From: Colletotrichum lupini
Taxonomy: Eukaryota > Ascomycota > Sordariomycetes > Glomerellales > Glomerellaceae
NCBI RefSeq assembly: GCF_023278565.1
Contig: NC_064676.1
Location: 4,836,001 to 4,900,000 of the forward strand
Length of the DNA stretch: 64,000 nucleotides
Direction of reading: 5' to 3'
This document shows, in pieces, positions 1 through 11,500 of this stretch. Positions within the stretch are counted from its first letter, which is position 1. Each line of letters starts with the position of its first letter. Made by a program: the position numbers and the translations under genes. Under the pieces are notes generated by a model. It had not been told where the DNA came from and did not search any database. It worked only from the letters and a program-made list of their open reading frames with translations.

Positions 1-3000
1 TCTGCAGAATCGAAACGGACTACACCAGTCCCACGAGAGCGACCGCTCGGCTCGTACTGAATCTCGGCCTGCTCAACCTTTCCGATAGTGGTGAATAGCT
101 CAACGAGATCCTCGTTGCTCGTGGACCAGGGAAGCTACCCAGTGTCAGTGTGGGTTTGCGGGGAACTGCGCAAGTGAACCTACGTTTCGTGTGTAAATGA
201 CCTCGCTGCGATCGGTTCCAGCGGTTGCGTAGTCAGTGAATGGGTTAGGAGGCACCGAAGGAGCGTTGCCAGCGTCAAAGCCACCTGGGCCACCGGGACC
301 GCCGGGACCGCCGGGGCCGGGGCCACCGCCGCCGAAACCTCCACGACCGTAGCCGCCACCACCAAAGCCACCACGGCCGCCGCCAAATCCGCCTCGACCG
401 TATCCGCCGCCGAAACCGCCTCGCATGCCACCGCCGAAGCCGCCTCGGCCTCCGAAGCCCATGGGCCCTCCTGCGCCAGCGAATCTGTCTTCACGGACTT
501 CAAGAAGACGCCCCTGCCAGTCATAACCGTTGAACTGCTGAATGGCGTTGCGAGCGTCGTCGGGGTTCTCGAATACGACAATTCCCGATCCCTTGGGACG
601 GCCGTCAGGTCCTAGATGAACATCTGCGCGGATGACGACTCCGTTGCGAGCTAGCACATTTGATAATAAGTCTCCAAGTTTCATCGCGAGGGACACCAAT
701 GGGTCTGATTGGCGAAGAGGCTTTGGGTGTTCTACTTACCAGCCTGTCGGAACAGGTCCTTGAGGTCTTGCCAGCCCACAGTGTAGGGAAGCTGTGAGCA
801 GTTGCAGTCAGTATCGGGAAGCGTTAGAATCCTACGCCAAGACTAGGGGGAACAAACGTTGGCAACATAAATCTGTCGGCTGCCCCCTCCGGGATTGTAG
901 CCGCCGCCACCGCCGCCGCCGCCGACGAAACCACCGGGGTTCATCCCACCGCCACCACCACCAAAGCCGCCGCGGTTGGCAGTGGCGCCGATGAAACGGG
1001 GTTCAGCTTCGCGATCCTATAAATCCATAGTTAGACAGCATTCGACGAACCACAAGGTACTATTCAGAACGTACCTCTCGAACGTAGACAAGTCGACCCA
1101 TGAGGTTCTGGTTGCTGAGAGTGGCCACAGCGTTCTGGGCTTGGTCCCGCGTCGCATATTCCACAATTCTGTAATTTCGCCGTCAACATCTATCGCGGTT
1201 GAATCCGAGATGGCATGTGAACTTACCCGCATCCCTACATACACCCACGGACACAAGTCCCAACCCGTCAACCCAACGATTCCATCAATAGCCAGAGGGA
1301 AGAGTCCACAAAAGAAAAAACCAGCCATAGACTACGTGTAGAAGCCCACCTTCGACATTCCATTTGGAAGTAATAACACGTCGGCGAAGAGAACCTCTCC
1401 AGCTATATCATCCCAGCTAGTCAGCTTGCGCAACCTGGGCCGAAGTGCCAATGACTGCACTTACCCTGTCGCATGAAGTCCTTGAGATGATGCCACTTCA
1501 CATCGTAGGAAAGGTTGCCGACGTAGACGCGGCGATCCTGTTGAGACGTTTCCCTAATGTTGCTCATCATTTGTTCGCGGGCGGCTGCGCGCTCCTCATA
1601 CGATCGGTGTGGTGGTGCCCCTCCGTAGCCAGTGCTAGATCCTCCAGACGGAGCGCCGGTTCCAGTCATGGGGGAACGGTCTCTCCTTCCGCGGTATTCG
1701 TCTCTACTACGGGATCGGCTCCGAGGAGAGAAAGAACGGCGTCTTGATGCGCGGTTGGGACTGCGCGAACGTCCACGTCGAGGCGATCGAGATCTCTCCC
1801 TCTGTTGCAGATTAGCGATGAACGTCGCCATTGGCCGAAGCGTATATGCCCAGAGGACTGTGTTGGTGTTTCGCAAGTCACTTGACGTTGGTGAGAAGTG
1901 GTTGGCAGCAAGCGTGGTTTGATGGCATCAGGTTGGGTGAGGGGGTGAAATTTGGAGGCAGGGAGATGAACAAGGTAGGTAGATAGGTAGGTCTGTCTGC
2001 GAAGCACAGAAGGTACACCCGGAAGGCCAGCCGAACCAGGTCAGGCAGGCGCTGCACCACCTCCGACACTTTCCTCATCCCGAATGGCCAGACGGAAACA
2101 AGCAAGCGTCGGATGAGTCGCATAGCCACTGCAACTCGAGAAATGAAGGTGCAGTCGTGATGAAGTGCCTCCTAAGCTATGCCATCTTCTTTGAGACGGC
2201 GCGGCACAACTTGCGAGCAAGAGGCTGGTGGGAAGGGAGACCGCGGCGGAGGCACAGACACCGGCTCGGGCGGAGAGGAACGGGGGGAATACAGGGACAG
2301 GTACCGGCTCGACAATGATTCCGGACGGACGCTTTGAGTTTGGGACAACAGAAGGAACTGGGGTGATCTTACACTCACAGGTCGATAGGTGTCGCCGGAG
2401 TCAGCTACAAGAGATTGAGTTAGTTGGAACTGCCGGAAAGCTAGGAGATTCCCAGAGTATATGGGACAAAAAAGCAAGAGTAACACGAGAAGATGGCTAG
2501 GGAGATAGGGAGGAGAGGGAGAGAGGAGGAGAAGAAGCAAGAGAAGGAGGGTGCCGGCGAGGATATTTGGATACCTTACTCGAAAGGTGGGCAGCAGCGA
2601 AGAGGGACGAGGGGGGTACGAGGCCAGTCGGTGGAGAAGGAGTAGGAAGGAAATGCAGCTGGCGGACAATACGCAAGGAAGAAATGGTATTCGCTCCGTC
2701 TTTCCTGCTCTCTCTTTCTCTTTCTCTCTGTAGAGGAGGGGGTGGGAAAGCGAGGGGGAGGCAGAAGGGAGGGGTGGGTGGGAGAAGGAGGATGTGGCGG
2801 GGAGGGGGGAACCATCAAGCCTATGTAAGGCAAGAGAGATATGGGCTGGGCTGAGGCAGGCCGGCGTTCTTCTCACACATGTATGTAAGGCCTGGCATGA
2901 ATTGATGGATCAACGGATGGGGGGGATTGGGATTGAACGGTTGGGTGGATGGAGGGATGTCCGCGTGTGTCCCAAGTCAGGCATGCGCGTGTACGAAGGG

Positions 3001-3733
3001 TGTACAAAAGGCAGACAGGCATGAGCGAGCGTACGTATATGTAGGGTAAGGCTGGACAATACTCCGTACTGTCCTGTCCTTACTTGTCCAGGACAGCGGC
3101 AGGAGGGAACGTGTGAGGCGAGCGTAAGGTAAGGTAAGGTAAGGTAGGGGAGGTGACAGGAGCTGCTTGGAAGATGCTAGCTGCAGGACCTAGGGGGGTA
3201 GAGGGGGGTAGGAAAGTGTTCATGACAGCAATGGACGTGGTTTCCAAGCTGGAGAGGTGTTGCGTCGTTTCGGACCAACATGAGAGATGGAGTCGGCCTG
3301 GGCTCCTACTCCCGGACGAGTATGGAGACAAGAATAGAGCTCCAGCTTCAACCCTGTGCCAGAACGGGTCAAGTGAACATGATGGTGTACATCCGGATCG
3401 AGAGAGGGCCCATGTAACAAGGTAAAACGCGAATGGGTAATCATATAGGAGGAGGGGAAGGAAGCAAGTGAAGCCAATGCCATTTGAGCTCAGGGAGGGA
3501 AGGTACTTGAGGGCAATGAAGACGCGGTGAAGTTGCAGTCCGGTAGAGGATCAATGCTGGAAGGGAGAGCAGAACGCAGAGTAGGGAGAGTGACCATTCA
3601 AGGATAGATGGCAAGCCGCAAGCTACGAGCCGCACGACGACAAGCTGGTGATGAAGGTGGTGGTGCTGGGGGGCAACGAAGGGTAGGCAACAAATTGACG
3701 AGAAAATGAGAGATTCGATCACGACTTACCCAT
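1..3733 (-). CDS. GBP2: Gbp2/Hrb1-type RNA-binding protein (three RRMs, RS and GGF repeats), 3' end outside window
   Basis: Serine/arginine-rich poly(A)+ RNA-binding protein of the yeast Gbp2/Hrb1 family, which couples splicing quality control to mRNA export in the nucleus. My model has ten coding exons in view: 3730-3733, 2379-2404, 1465-1801, 1350-1402, 1227-1234, 1075-1168, 858-1016, 740-791, 184-650 and <1-134. Every junction keeps the frame. The product begins MADSGDTYRP, then an RS-rich region (RSRSPRR repeats), then RRM1 (RNP2 VYVGNL, RNP1 KGCGIVEY), a glycine-rich linker, RRM2 (IYVANL, KGSGIVVF), a long GGF/RGGFGG-rich linker, and RRM3 (IYTRNL, RGTGVVRF), which runs off the left edge. 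About 445 codons are visible. The N-terminal junctions (4-nt and 26-nt exons) are inferred from splice signals and frame. An in-frame ATG at 1829-1831, inside my second intron, is an alternative start. The family call is secure; the exact 5' structure is less so. Confidence 0.85.
1227..1234 (-). other. 8-nt microexon inside RRM1 of the Gbp2-type gene
   Basis: On the minus strand GGATGCGG lies between an acceptor (TATGTAG) and a strong donor (GTAAGT). Joined to AAG upstream and AATTGTGG downstream it reads K-G-C-G-I-V-E-Y, which is the RNP1 core of RRM1. Flanking introns are 58 nt (1169-1226) and 115 nt (1235-1349). Leaving it out shifts the frame. Inferred from sequence; no transcript evidence was available. 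Confidence 0.8.
2405..3729 (-). other. 1325-nt first intron separating the start codon of the Gbp2-type gene
   Basis: The minus strand reads CACC-ATG-G followed at once by GTAAGT at 3729-3724, so the first coding exon is only ATGG. The next exon (2379-2404, 26 nt) follows an acceptor CTTGTAG and ends at a GTGAGT donor. Together they encode exactly ten codons, MADSGDTYRP, in phase 0 with the RS-rich exon that starts at 1801 after a CAG acceptor. The intron is far longer than any other in the window, is pyrimidine-rich on the sense strand, and contains a GGTAAGG array at 3124-3147. Confidence 0.65.
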
Positions 3734-4220
3734 GGTGACGGACGACTCGGGCGATGCGGAGAGAGAGAGGGGGTGAGAGTGGTAAAGATTGGTTGACGAC
3801 TCGATACAGCGTATGTTGTGCCGTGTTGCGACGTGAGGCGTCGTTGGTTCGTTGCTGCTGCTGTGTTGCTTGCCGTGATGCGATACGTTGTGAAGTGATG
3901 TGACGCGCGCGCGTTACTGTCCTGAAGAGATACTTGAGGTCGGGTCAGGCAAGGTTAGGTATGCGTAGATGGAGAAGGGTGTTGAGGTAATGTGGGCGGC
4001 AGGCGCAAGGCGACCAAGGTCAGGTAAGGTAAGGTCAGGTCAGGTCCTGGCAGGGGAAAGGATGGATAGCGCAGAAATAAAGGACAACGGGCCCAGTCTC
4101 CCCGTGTGCGTGTGTGTGTTTGCGTGTGGTGTGCGAGGTACGCGCGTGTGTGAGAGGTGAGAGAGGTGAGGTGAGGGAGAGAGAGAGAGGAAGAGGTTGG
4201 GTGGGTAAGTGGTAAGGCAC

Positions 4221-4262
4221 TGAGTGAGTGAGTGAGTGACTGACTGACTGACTGACTGACTG
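4221..4262. repeat. (TGAG)n/(TGAC)n compound microsatellite
   Basis: Four to five TGAG units run directly into six TGAC units, about 490 bp upstream of the Gbp2-type start codon. It looks like one slippage tract in which a G-to-C change has spread. Confidence 0.9.
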
Positions 4263-4733
4263 CGCGTGTCGGGTGTAGTGTAAAGGTGTGTGAGTGGACA
4301 GTGAGGTGGGCGGCGAAAGCAAAACGGAACGGAGTGATTCGACACGAGCTGGGTCGGAAGAACCTCAACGACGCGGCTTCGGAAACTGTGGCGCTCGCGT
4401 GGGGGCGGCGTCACTAGTCCCTTGGATGCTTGGATCCAGACGATATTGTTGGCGACTGGAGCTGAGGAAAGGTAGATTGCTTACCTGAGGTGAGCTACCT
4501 GGCCGTGAGCTAAGGTAAGGTCGGTGAGGTATGCTGGCTGCCTAGGTAGAGCAAGGTAGACCTCGGTCAGTATTCGGGCTCCAAGGTAAGGTGGTTTATC
4601 CAATGCTGAAGATGGTAACTGACAGAGGTGAAGTGGGTTTGCTGAGGAAGGCGTGATGATGCCAATGGAAGGACGACAGTGCCCAACTGTATTGAGCACT
4701 GGATCGATGGTTGGGGAACTTTTTGGCGAGGGA

Positions 4734-4758
4734 AGGTAAGGTAAGGTAAGGAAGGTAA
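4734..4758. repeat. GGTAAGG short tandem array
   Basis: A pentameric GGTAA-type array reading GGTAAGGTAAGGTAAGG on the plus strand and continuing with degenerate units. Similar arrays occur at 3124-3147, 4021-4046, 12505-12520, 27929-27945, 41021-41037 and 55079-55094, so this is a dispersed simple-sequence family of this genome. Confidence 0.85.
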
Positions 4759-5758
4759 AGAGGCACGGAGGATGTTGTGCCTTTCCGGTCTGCTAAGGAA
4801 AAAAGAAAAAAAGAAAAAAAGGGCGAAATGCACGGCAGGCACGGTACCTACCTAAGGTAGGTACGAGTACTGAGGTACGGAGTGATATGGGCAACAAGCC
4901 TGGGCGAGGCCACCTCTCAGCGCGAATGCAGCCAATTAGAAGCTCGGGAGCTGAAGAGGGAAGGCAGGCTCGAAGAGCGCCAGGCACCATCAGGCACCCA
5001 TCATTGTTTGGTGGTCAAGCTTGACACCTTTCCTTGCCATAATTACTACATAGTACGTACATGCAAAGACCTACCTAAGGTATCCAAGGGCAAGGTGCCT
5101 ACCTACCTCACCTACGCCGTAAAAGATGATACAAGCAAAGCAGGTGAAGTGTGAGAATACGGCGTTGGCGACTACCTAAGCACCTCAGGTATCGGATCTC
5201 ATGATATTCACCTGTCCCGCCTACCTGTACCTAGTTACGGATACACCACGCATTGCTTACCTCGTTAGGTGCTCAGGTACGTTAGTGTAAGATTCACTAC
5301 GCAGTACCTACCTTAGTGTCGCGTCGTCAAGAAGGGATAATCAAGGTACCTAAACTTCTTGGACTTTCTCTACAGTAGGTACTCACTCTGGATTCGACGT
5401 TGCGCCCGTAGCTCCCATCCTGATCCGTGCATAACCCGACGACTCTCCTGCGGTACGAGCTTTTTCACGTTCATTGGCCATTGGTGAGCTGTGCCTGTGG
5501 AGACGAGCTGCAGGTAATCATGTAATTAATGTGAACGCTGAACAGGCACAGCAGATGGCGGAGCTCCAGCACCCTCAGATGGCGAATCATGTTGGTAGAG
5601 AGAATCATCCAATTCATAAAAGTACGAATACTGCCTAGCATCGTGCTCTTCACTCTGGCAGCTTGCTGCAGCTACCTACCATCTACGGAGTACCTACCCG
5701 GGTACGGCAAGGTAACATCGACTGATACACTACAGAGCACACAGCAACTGAGCCAACA

Positions 5759-5771
5759 CCCCCCCCCCCCC
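5759..5771. repeat. C13 homopolymer
   Basis: An uninterrupted run of 13 cytosines in the intergenic region. There is no gene context. Confidence 0.95.
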
Positions 5772-7242
5772 AACCTTTTCACCCCTCCATGAGTACCTGC
5801 TATTGCACAGTAGTAGTGAGGTCTGACGGTCCCGAATGGTGGCAGAAATGGATATTTCCCGACACTCGACGCCAAATCTACCATTGTCAAGTTACCATAC
5901 TACTAGCATCTATCTACGGATGCCAATAAAGCACCACCAGCCACAGACCATGCAGATGGAAGGCATTTGACAGCCGTTTCACTTCGTTTGCTTTATCCCC
6001 AGAGTAAATCTCAGCCAGCCCTACAGGCTGCCTCGCGCGTAAGGTAGGTAAGTACATGAATTGCCAAAGAGTCGAAAAACTCGACAGCATCGCGGTTTGA
6101 GGCATGGCACGGCCAAAGGACCTTGATGTTAATGGAAGATACCTACGCTAAGTGCCTGCTTGCCTACCTCAAGGTACTTCCCCACTCTGTCTACCAAGGT
6201 GTCACGTCTCCAGGACTATCCTCCCTGTCCAGTCGCAACCTTGAGGGCCATCGCGGTGGCTCTGCAGCCTCTGCTGAGAGTCGGTATCCAGTCTTCCATA
6301 ACGGGTTGAATCATGACACCATGTAACAAGCACGGTCCGTTGGGTGTTTTTGACAAAGCCGGCAGGAGAGCCTTGGCCCGAATGTGGATCGCAAAGCACG
6401 TCTAACTGTGCAGCACTGCAGCTCCTAGCCACTGATGGACATTCCATCAGCTCGCCGGCGACTACCTTAGTACCTCAACCGTTCCGCTCTGTTTCCCACC
6501 CTAAGACGACCTTACCTATCAGTATCAATGCATTTCCTCGGCCCGTTGATGTGGTGGACTAGGTGTTACTTATTCGTGCCTATACGTTTTTCGGTGTTGG
6601 CTGCGACATATGGTTCACCAAGACGCAAACACAGCCTGCTGATACCGTGCACATAAGGTAAGTAGATCGGGCCATTTACAACTTGAAGGGGCGTGTTATA
6701 TAGTGTTCAAATGATCACATTGACGTGGGTGCGTAAATGTGACCTGAATCTCAGCATCTGGAAACCAATCCAATCAGTCCAGTTGCTTGAATGGACCACC
6801 ATATTGGCGCAGATGCTGTGTTACCATGGTGAGAAAAATGAGGCGTACCGCAGTTACTACTAGGTAAGGTAGGTTGCCGCTTAGTTGTCCGTACTGAGAG
6901 CAACCCAAGTGTGGTTTTCTTACCTATTCGACTACTTCCACAATTAGGCACCGATAGAGAGGCTTCAATATGTATTCTTCCCAGCCTTCCATGTTCTTCG
7001 ATGATACTTACTGCTCTGGATTCATAGACTATGTTTTGTTAATCTTTTAGCTTGGTGTTGGTGAATGATTAATTATCGTCATTGAAGTATGCCGACTCAA
7101 AGGCATAGGGTGAGGTACAGGGGGGGCTTAGCTTAATCCCTGGAGCAATTGGCCGATCCGAAGAGCCAGTGCGTGCAGGTATGTCGCCCGGGCGGGTTCA
7201 CCCGAACAGTTCGGGATGGCTGAGCCAAGGAGAGGGACGGGC

Positions 7243-7268
7243 AAAAAAAAAAAAAAAAAAAAAAAAAA
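7243..7268. repeat. A26 homopolymer upstream of COQ9
   Basis: Twenty-six uninterrupted adenines end about 90 bp upstream of the COQ9 start codon. It could be a nucleosome-depleting poly(dA) promoter element or the tail scar of a retroposition event. I see no target-site duplication, so the promoter reading is simpler. Confidence 0.9.
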
Positions 7269-7360
7269 GGAAGCCAGTCTAGAATCAGCCAACTTTCGTA
7301 GAAACCACAGGCTTGCAATACCCGTATGTCAAAGAGCCCGCCTCCTCCTCCCCCGTCGTC

Positions 7361-8202
7361 ATGTCCGTTCCTTGCCGTCCGACTGCCAGGTTGGCCTTCC
7401 GCTCCCTGTGCCAATGTCCGAGAGCTTCCGCAGTCGCGCCTCGGACGACTCGTGCCTACCATTCCTACGACCACCCGGATCCGACAACAACCTTCCACCC
7501 CCACGAATCGACGATCCTCTCCGCCGCGTATAAGCATGTCCCAGAGTATGGCTTCTCACAAAAGGCCCTCGCCCTCGGCGCCAGGGATACTGGATACCTT
7601 GACATCAGCACCAGCGTGCTGCCGGACGGTCCTTTCAGCTTGATTCGATACCACCTCGTCACAAAACGTGAAGGCCTGGCCAACAAGGAGAAGGAGGTGT
7701 TCGGAGAGAGCTCGCAAGTTGGTATCAGTGAAAAAGTAGAACTCCTCACCTGGGAGCGGCTTTTAGAGAATAAGACCGTCATCGACCGTTGGCAAGAGGT
7801 GAGTACAACCCCTTTCTAGAGTCTGCTTGGGAGACTGTTCTGGCTTGATACTTATGATGGATGCAATAGGCCCTGGCGGTTATGGCACAACCGAGCTATG
7901 TGCCTGCTTCCCTCAAGGAACTCGCCAAGTTGGTCGATGAGATCTGGTTCCTTTCCGGCGACACTGCCGTCGACCCCTCTTGGTATACCAAGCGCGCCAG
8001 CCTGTCCATGATCTACGCGTCGAGCGAGCTGTTCATGACCAACGACAAGTCGGCCGGTTTCAAAGACACCAGAGCCTTCCTGCGGCGGCGACTGATTGAG
8101 GTCAAGGAAGCTGGTGGTGTTATGGGTTCTCTCGGACAGTGGGTTGGTTTCACAGCTAGCGTGGGTGTCAATGTTCTGAGGAGCAAGGGGATTCGAATCT
8201 AG
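7361..8202 (+). CDS. COQ9: Ubiquinone biosynthesis protein COQ9, mitochondrial
   Basis: Lipid-binding subunit of the mitochondrial coenzyme Q synthome that presents intermediates to the Coq7 hydroxylase. Exons are 7361-7798 and 7870-8202, with a 71-nt intron (GTGAGT...CAATAG), giving 256 aa, close to yeast Coq9. The first 35 residues are rich in Arg, Ser and Ala and poor in acids, as expected of a matrix presequence ending near RAYHSYDHP. The COQ9 C-terminal domain is clear: YVPASLKELAKLVDEIWFLS, then GDTAVDPSWYTKRA. An in-frame ATG at 7313 lies upstream, but the 7361 start gives the better presequence. The gene converges on SMC6, with 344 bp between stop codons. Confidence 0.93.
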
Positions 8203-8546
8203 GCCTCCTCAGCGGCAACGACATGTGTATAACAGGAAATACCGAGGCCCAGGTCTCGCTATGTATGCTATTGTATATTATTGTTTCTAGTACGCGGACT
8301 TTGTTGCTCGCTGATGATGTCCCTGACGCCCTTCCAGCCAGCCATCTCACTCAATGCTGAGCCGACACGTCCTAACTTAGGTAGATGAGCCCATGTCCAT
8401 GACTATGAGGGGGGGTATGTTGCCCAAACGCCTGTCACTGCCAAGAAATCACTTGTCCCTTCACCCGCGCTTTTTGATAAACGAAAACTGATTAAGTTGA
8501 ACGCCGTTGCTCATGGAATTGTGAACGAAATTAGCCAGCCGTGGCA
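8203..8546. other. Convergent 3' intergenic region (COQ9/SMC6)
   Basis: These 344 bp between two converging stop codons should hold both 3' UTRs and poly(A) sites. I see no other feature. Confidence 0.7.
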
Positions 8547-11500
8547 TCAAACCAACGTCCGCTGCCGGGGATCGGTTAAACTGTTACATGTGTTAGCCGC
8601 AATTCAAAGAGGAGCAAAGCGAGGGTTGTCCTCCAATGTAGAACAACGCACCGGATGATCTTGACGTCCTTGTCAAGCGTGGCTCGTCCTTCAATCGCAT
8701 TTGGTGTAATCATGATGTACTGACGGGATACGGAGCGTCTAGCAGCGGTGATCTGAAAAGAAAGGGGTTCTTGTTAGCATAGTAGATACAATTATACGAA
8801 AATTACACGACTGGAAATCAGACTTACAAGCATGTTTGTGCTGATGGTACGGTTGACATTATCCATGAACACGTCAAATTCGTCCAGACATCGCAGGGGT
8901 GAGCCCATTGCCTCCCAAATGGCCAGCAGCATGCATATAGATGAGAATGATTTTTCACCACCTGACAACGTCTTTGTGCTCCGGCCAGCAGTGCCCTTGC
9001 GGGTTTCATCTGGTTCCACGAAAAGTTGCAGCCGGCGCTGCGGGTGGTCTATGGCAAGCTTGCCCCTGAAACCTCGCTCGCTCAACAAGTACTGGAAGCA
9101 GATGCGAGCACGTGCCGAGATATGTCGCTGGAACAGTCGCCACCTGTTCAGTCGATCTTCCAGATTGAGCTTGCCTGCCGCCTGCTCTTCCTGCTGGCCC
9201 TTATAAAGTTGCTGTGAAGCTTCATATGCAGCCTCAGCCCTAGCCGCACGTTCCTTGATCTCCTCGTCCGACGCCCCCAATCTTTGAGCCCTCTTCTCCA
9301 GCTGTTGGTGAATAACGGCGTACTTGCTCTCGATACTCCTATGAGTTTCGCCTTCCTCGATGTACACTCGCTGCGGCGCCTTGTCCATGGCTTGTTGAGT
9401 GAAGTTGGCGACCACTTCGGCTTGTTCGTCACGCCTCGTTTCTGCTCGTTCTCTCTTAAGCACCGCATCATCACGGTCCTGGAACGCGCGATTCTTTTCG
9501 AGAACTGCCATTTTGCGCAGGTCTTCCGCTTTCTGGACTGCGAGTTGCAACTTCGTGATTCGAGCCTGAAAATCTTTCATTCTCCCCTTCTCATCGGCAA
9601 GCGTCCTCTTGCACTCTTCGCATTTCTTATTGAGTTCATCTTGTCGCAGTCGCATTTCGCCATATTGGGTTCCGTGATGCTCTCGTTCAGCCTTAATCTT
9701 CTCCAACTCTTCCCGGAGAGAGATAAGGCGACCATCCGCTCCTTCGTATTGGTCCAGTTCAGCAGAGATATTCTCAATTCTGGCCTGGACCCGCAACAAC
9801 TTCCGCTCCAGCGATTGCCCCTGTTGTTGCTGGTTATTGAGAGCGGCGTTGCATTTTGCGACTGTCTGGTCGAGCTCCCGCCGCTTCAGCTCTATCGAGC
9901 GTAAGTCCCCACGTAGATGAGCCAACGATTCCTTTGCCAGACTGATTTGTGTTTGGTCGTCAGACTTCATCCTAGGCGCCCGGGGGAAGGGGTTGATGGT
10001 TCCTGTGTTATATCCTGCACCGCTTGACCGGGCCATGCGAAGGCCAAAACCTCTCTTACCAGCGCCATCATGGAGAGAAATACAAGCTTGGACGTTTGGA
10101 GGAGGTGAATCGCTCATCATGACATCTTCTGCCTTCGTCCTCTCTCTTATCAGAACGATTTTGTCGATAGTGTGTGCCACAATGAGCTGACTGCGGACCC
10201 ATTCATTGTCGAAATTGAGTACCCGGAGAACAGTGTCAAAGGCTGCGTCCGGCTCCCTGAGTTTGGTGTTGAGTGGCAGCCGTTTGCTGATGATGATTGG
10301 GGGAAAGCGCTGCAAGTTGACTTGTTGCATGAGTTTTGTCAGTCGTTGTTGGTCAGACTTGTTGGATACAAGGAAGCCATCCAGCGTTGCGCCAAAGACC
10401 GTCTCCAAAATTGGGGACCACTCAGGTTGAGTGAGCTGAACATGGGCTCCAATGGGCCCAACGGGCTTTTCGTGGAACCCGTTTTCTCGCTCGATCGCTT
10501 GAAGAAGGAGAGGTATCTTCTTATCATAAGCAGCCCAAACAGAGCCTCTGTTCTGCTCCAGGCTGCGCAAACGTCCCTCGGCTGAGGTAATTTCCGCCCT
10601 CTTCCTATCGACATCGGCCTTGCCCCCTTGTAAGGCGCTCTGGGCATGATTGAGTTCTGCCCTGAGTTGCGGCACTGTGTCATTCTCGTCGGCGATTTTT
10701 TGTTTAATTGTAGACTCTTCTGTTCTTGCTTCATTCAGAAGACTCTCTTGTTCCTGGCGGGCGCTCCCAGCTCCAGCGCCCAGTCGCTGCTCCTCGGCTT
10801 CAATCTTGGTCTCAAACTCAGCCACCCCTTGTCCGGCGCTTTTGAGCCGTTGTTGAACATCTCTGAGTTGATGGTGTATGTCGGTGACTGATTGCTTGGC
10901 CTCTTGGTACGCTTCGTCGGCGAGGGCGATACTTTCCTGAATAGTACCGGCTTCCTGTGATTCCGTCTCGACTGCACCTTGAGCACGCTCAAGGTGCTCA
11001 TCGCGCTGACTTAAAGCCTGTGTTGTGCGCTCAATGAGCACAGTAGCGCGTTGGATTTCCCCGTCCAGAGCAGCGACCTCATCGTTGTACTTGACGAGCA
11101 CATCTTCTTGCTCAGCTACCTGTGACCAGTAAAGCTGGTTACGGAGACGGCGATATGTCTTTCTCATTTCTTCGTTCTTCTGAGCAATGTCCTTGAGCTT
11201 CTGCGCCTCCGAATGCTCTCTCTTCGCACGACGGACATGTTCCTCTAGGCTCGGTAGCTTTGCTTCGTGACTCTCGAGAATTTCCGTTAGGAGTTTGTAG
11301 TCGTTGTCAAGCTGTTCGAGCTGGACACCTCGAACAAAAAACTTGTACTTCATAGAGGGTGACGAAGAATTCAGAAATTGTCGGGCATTGTCCTGCGATA
11401 GAACGTTGAGTGGATTGTCGACCTGCAAAGCCCAATACTCGGAGATCTCATCAACGTCGGCCTTCTTTGTAGAAATTGTTTTCCCAGTCACGCTCTTCAG

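Larger units (their letters stand above)
3734..7360. other. Gene-poor interval upstream of the Gbp2-type gene and COQ9
   Basis: I find no convincing gene in these 3.6 kb. Short open frames lack family signatures and sit in low-complexity DNA. The interval holds GGTAAGG-type arrays (4021-4046, 4734-4758 and scattered copies), GGTACCT/ACCTACC words, a tetranucleotide microsatellite (4221-4262), a C13 tract (5759-5771) and an A26 tract (7243-7268). It must contain the divergent promoters of the two flanking genes. Confidence 0.6.

Noticed and set aside
2172..2876. 234-codon minus-strand frame rich in Ser, Pro and Leu
   Set aside because: It falls in the pyrimidine-rich introns of the Gbp2-type gene. 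Only 26 bases of it fit a coding exon, and the rest is low-complexity translation.
9284..9904. 206-codon plus-strand frame, and similar frames around 10172-10585 and 11583-11894
   Set aside because: They are antisense to the SMC6 coiled-coil exon, whose identity is unambiguous.
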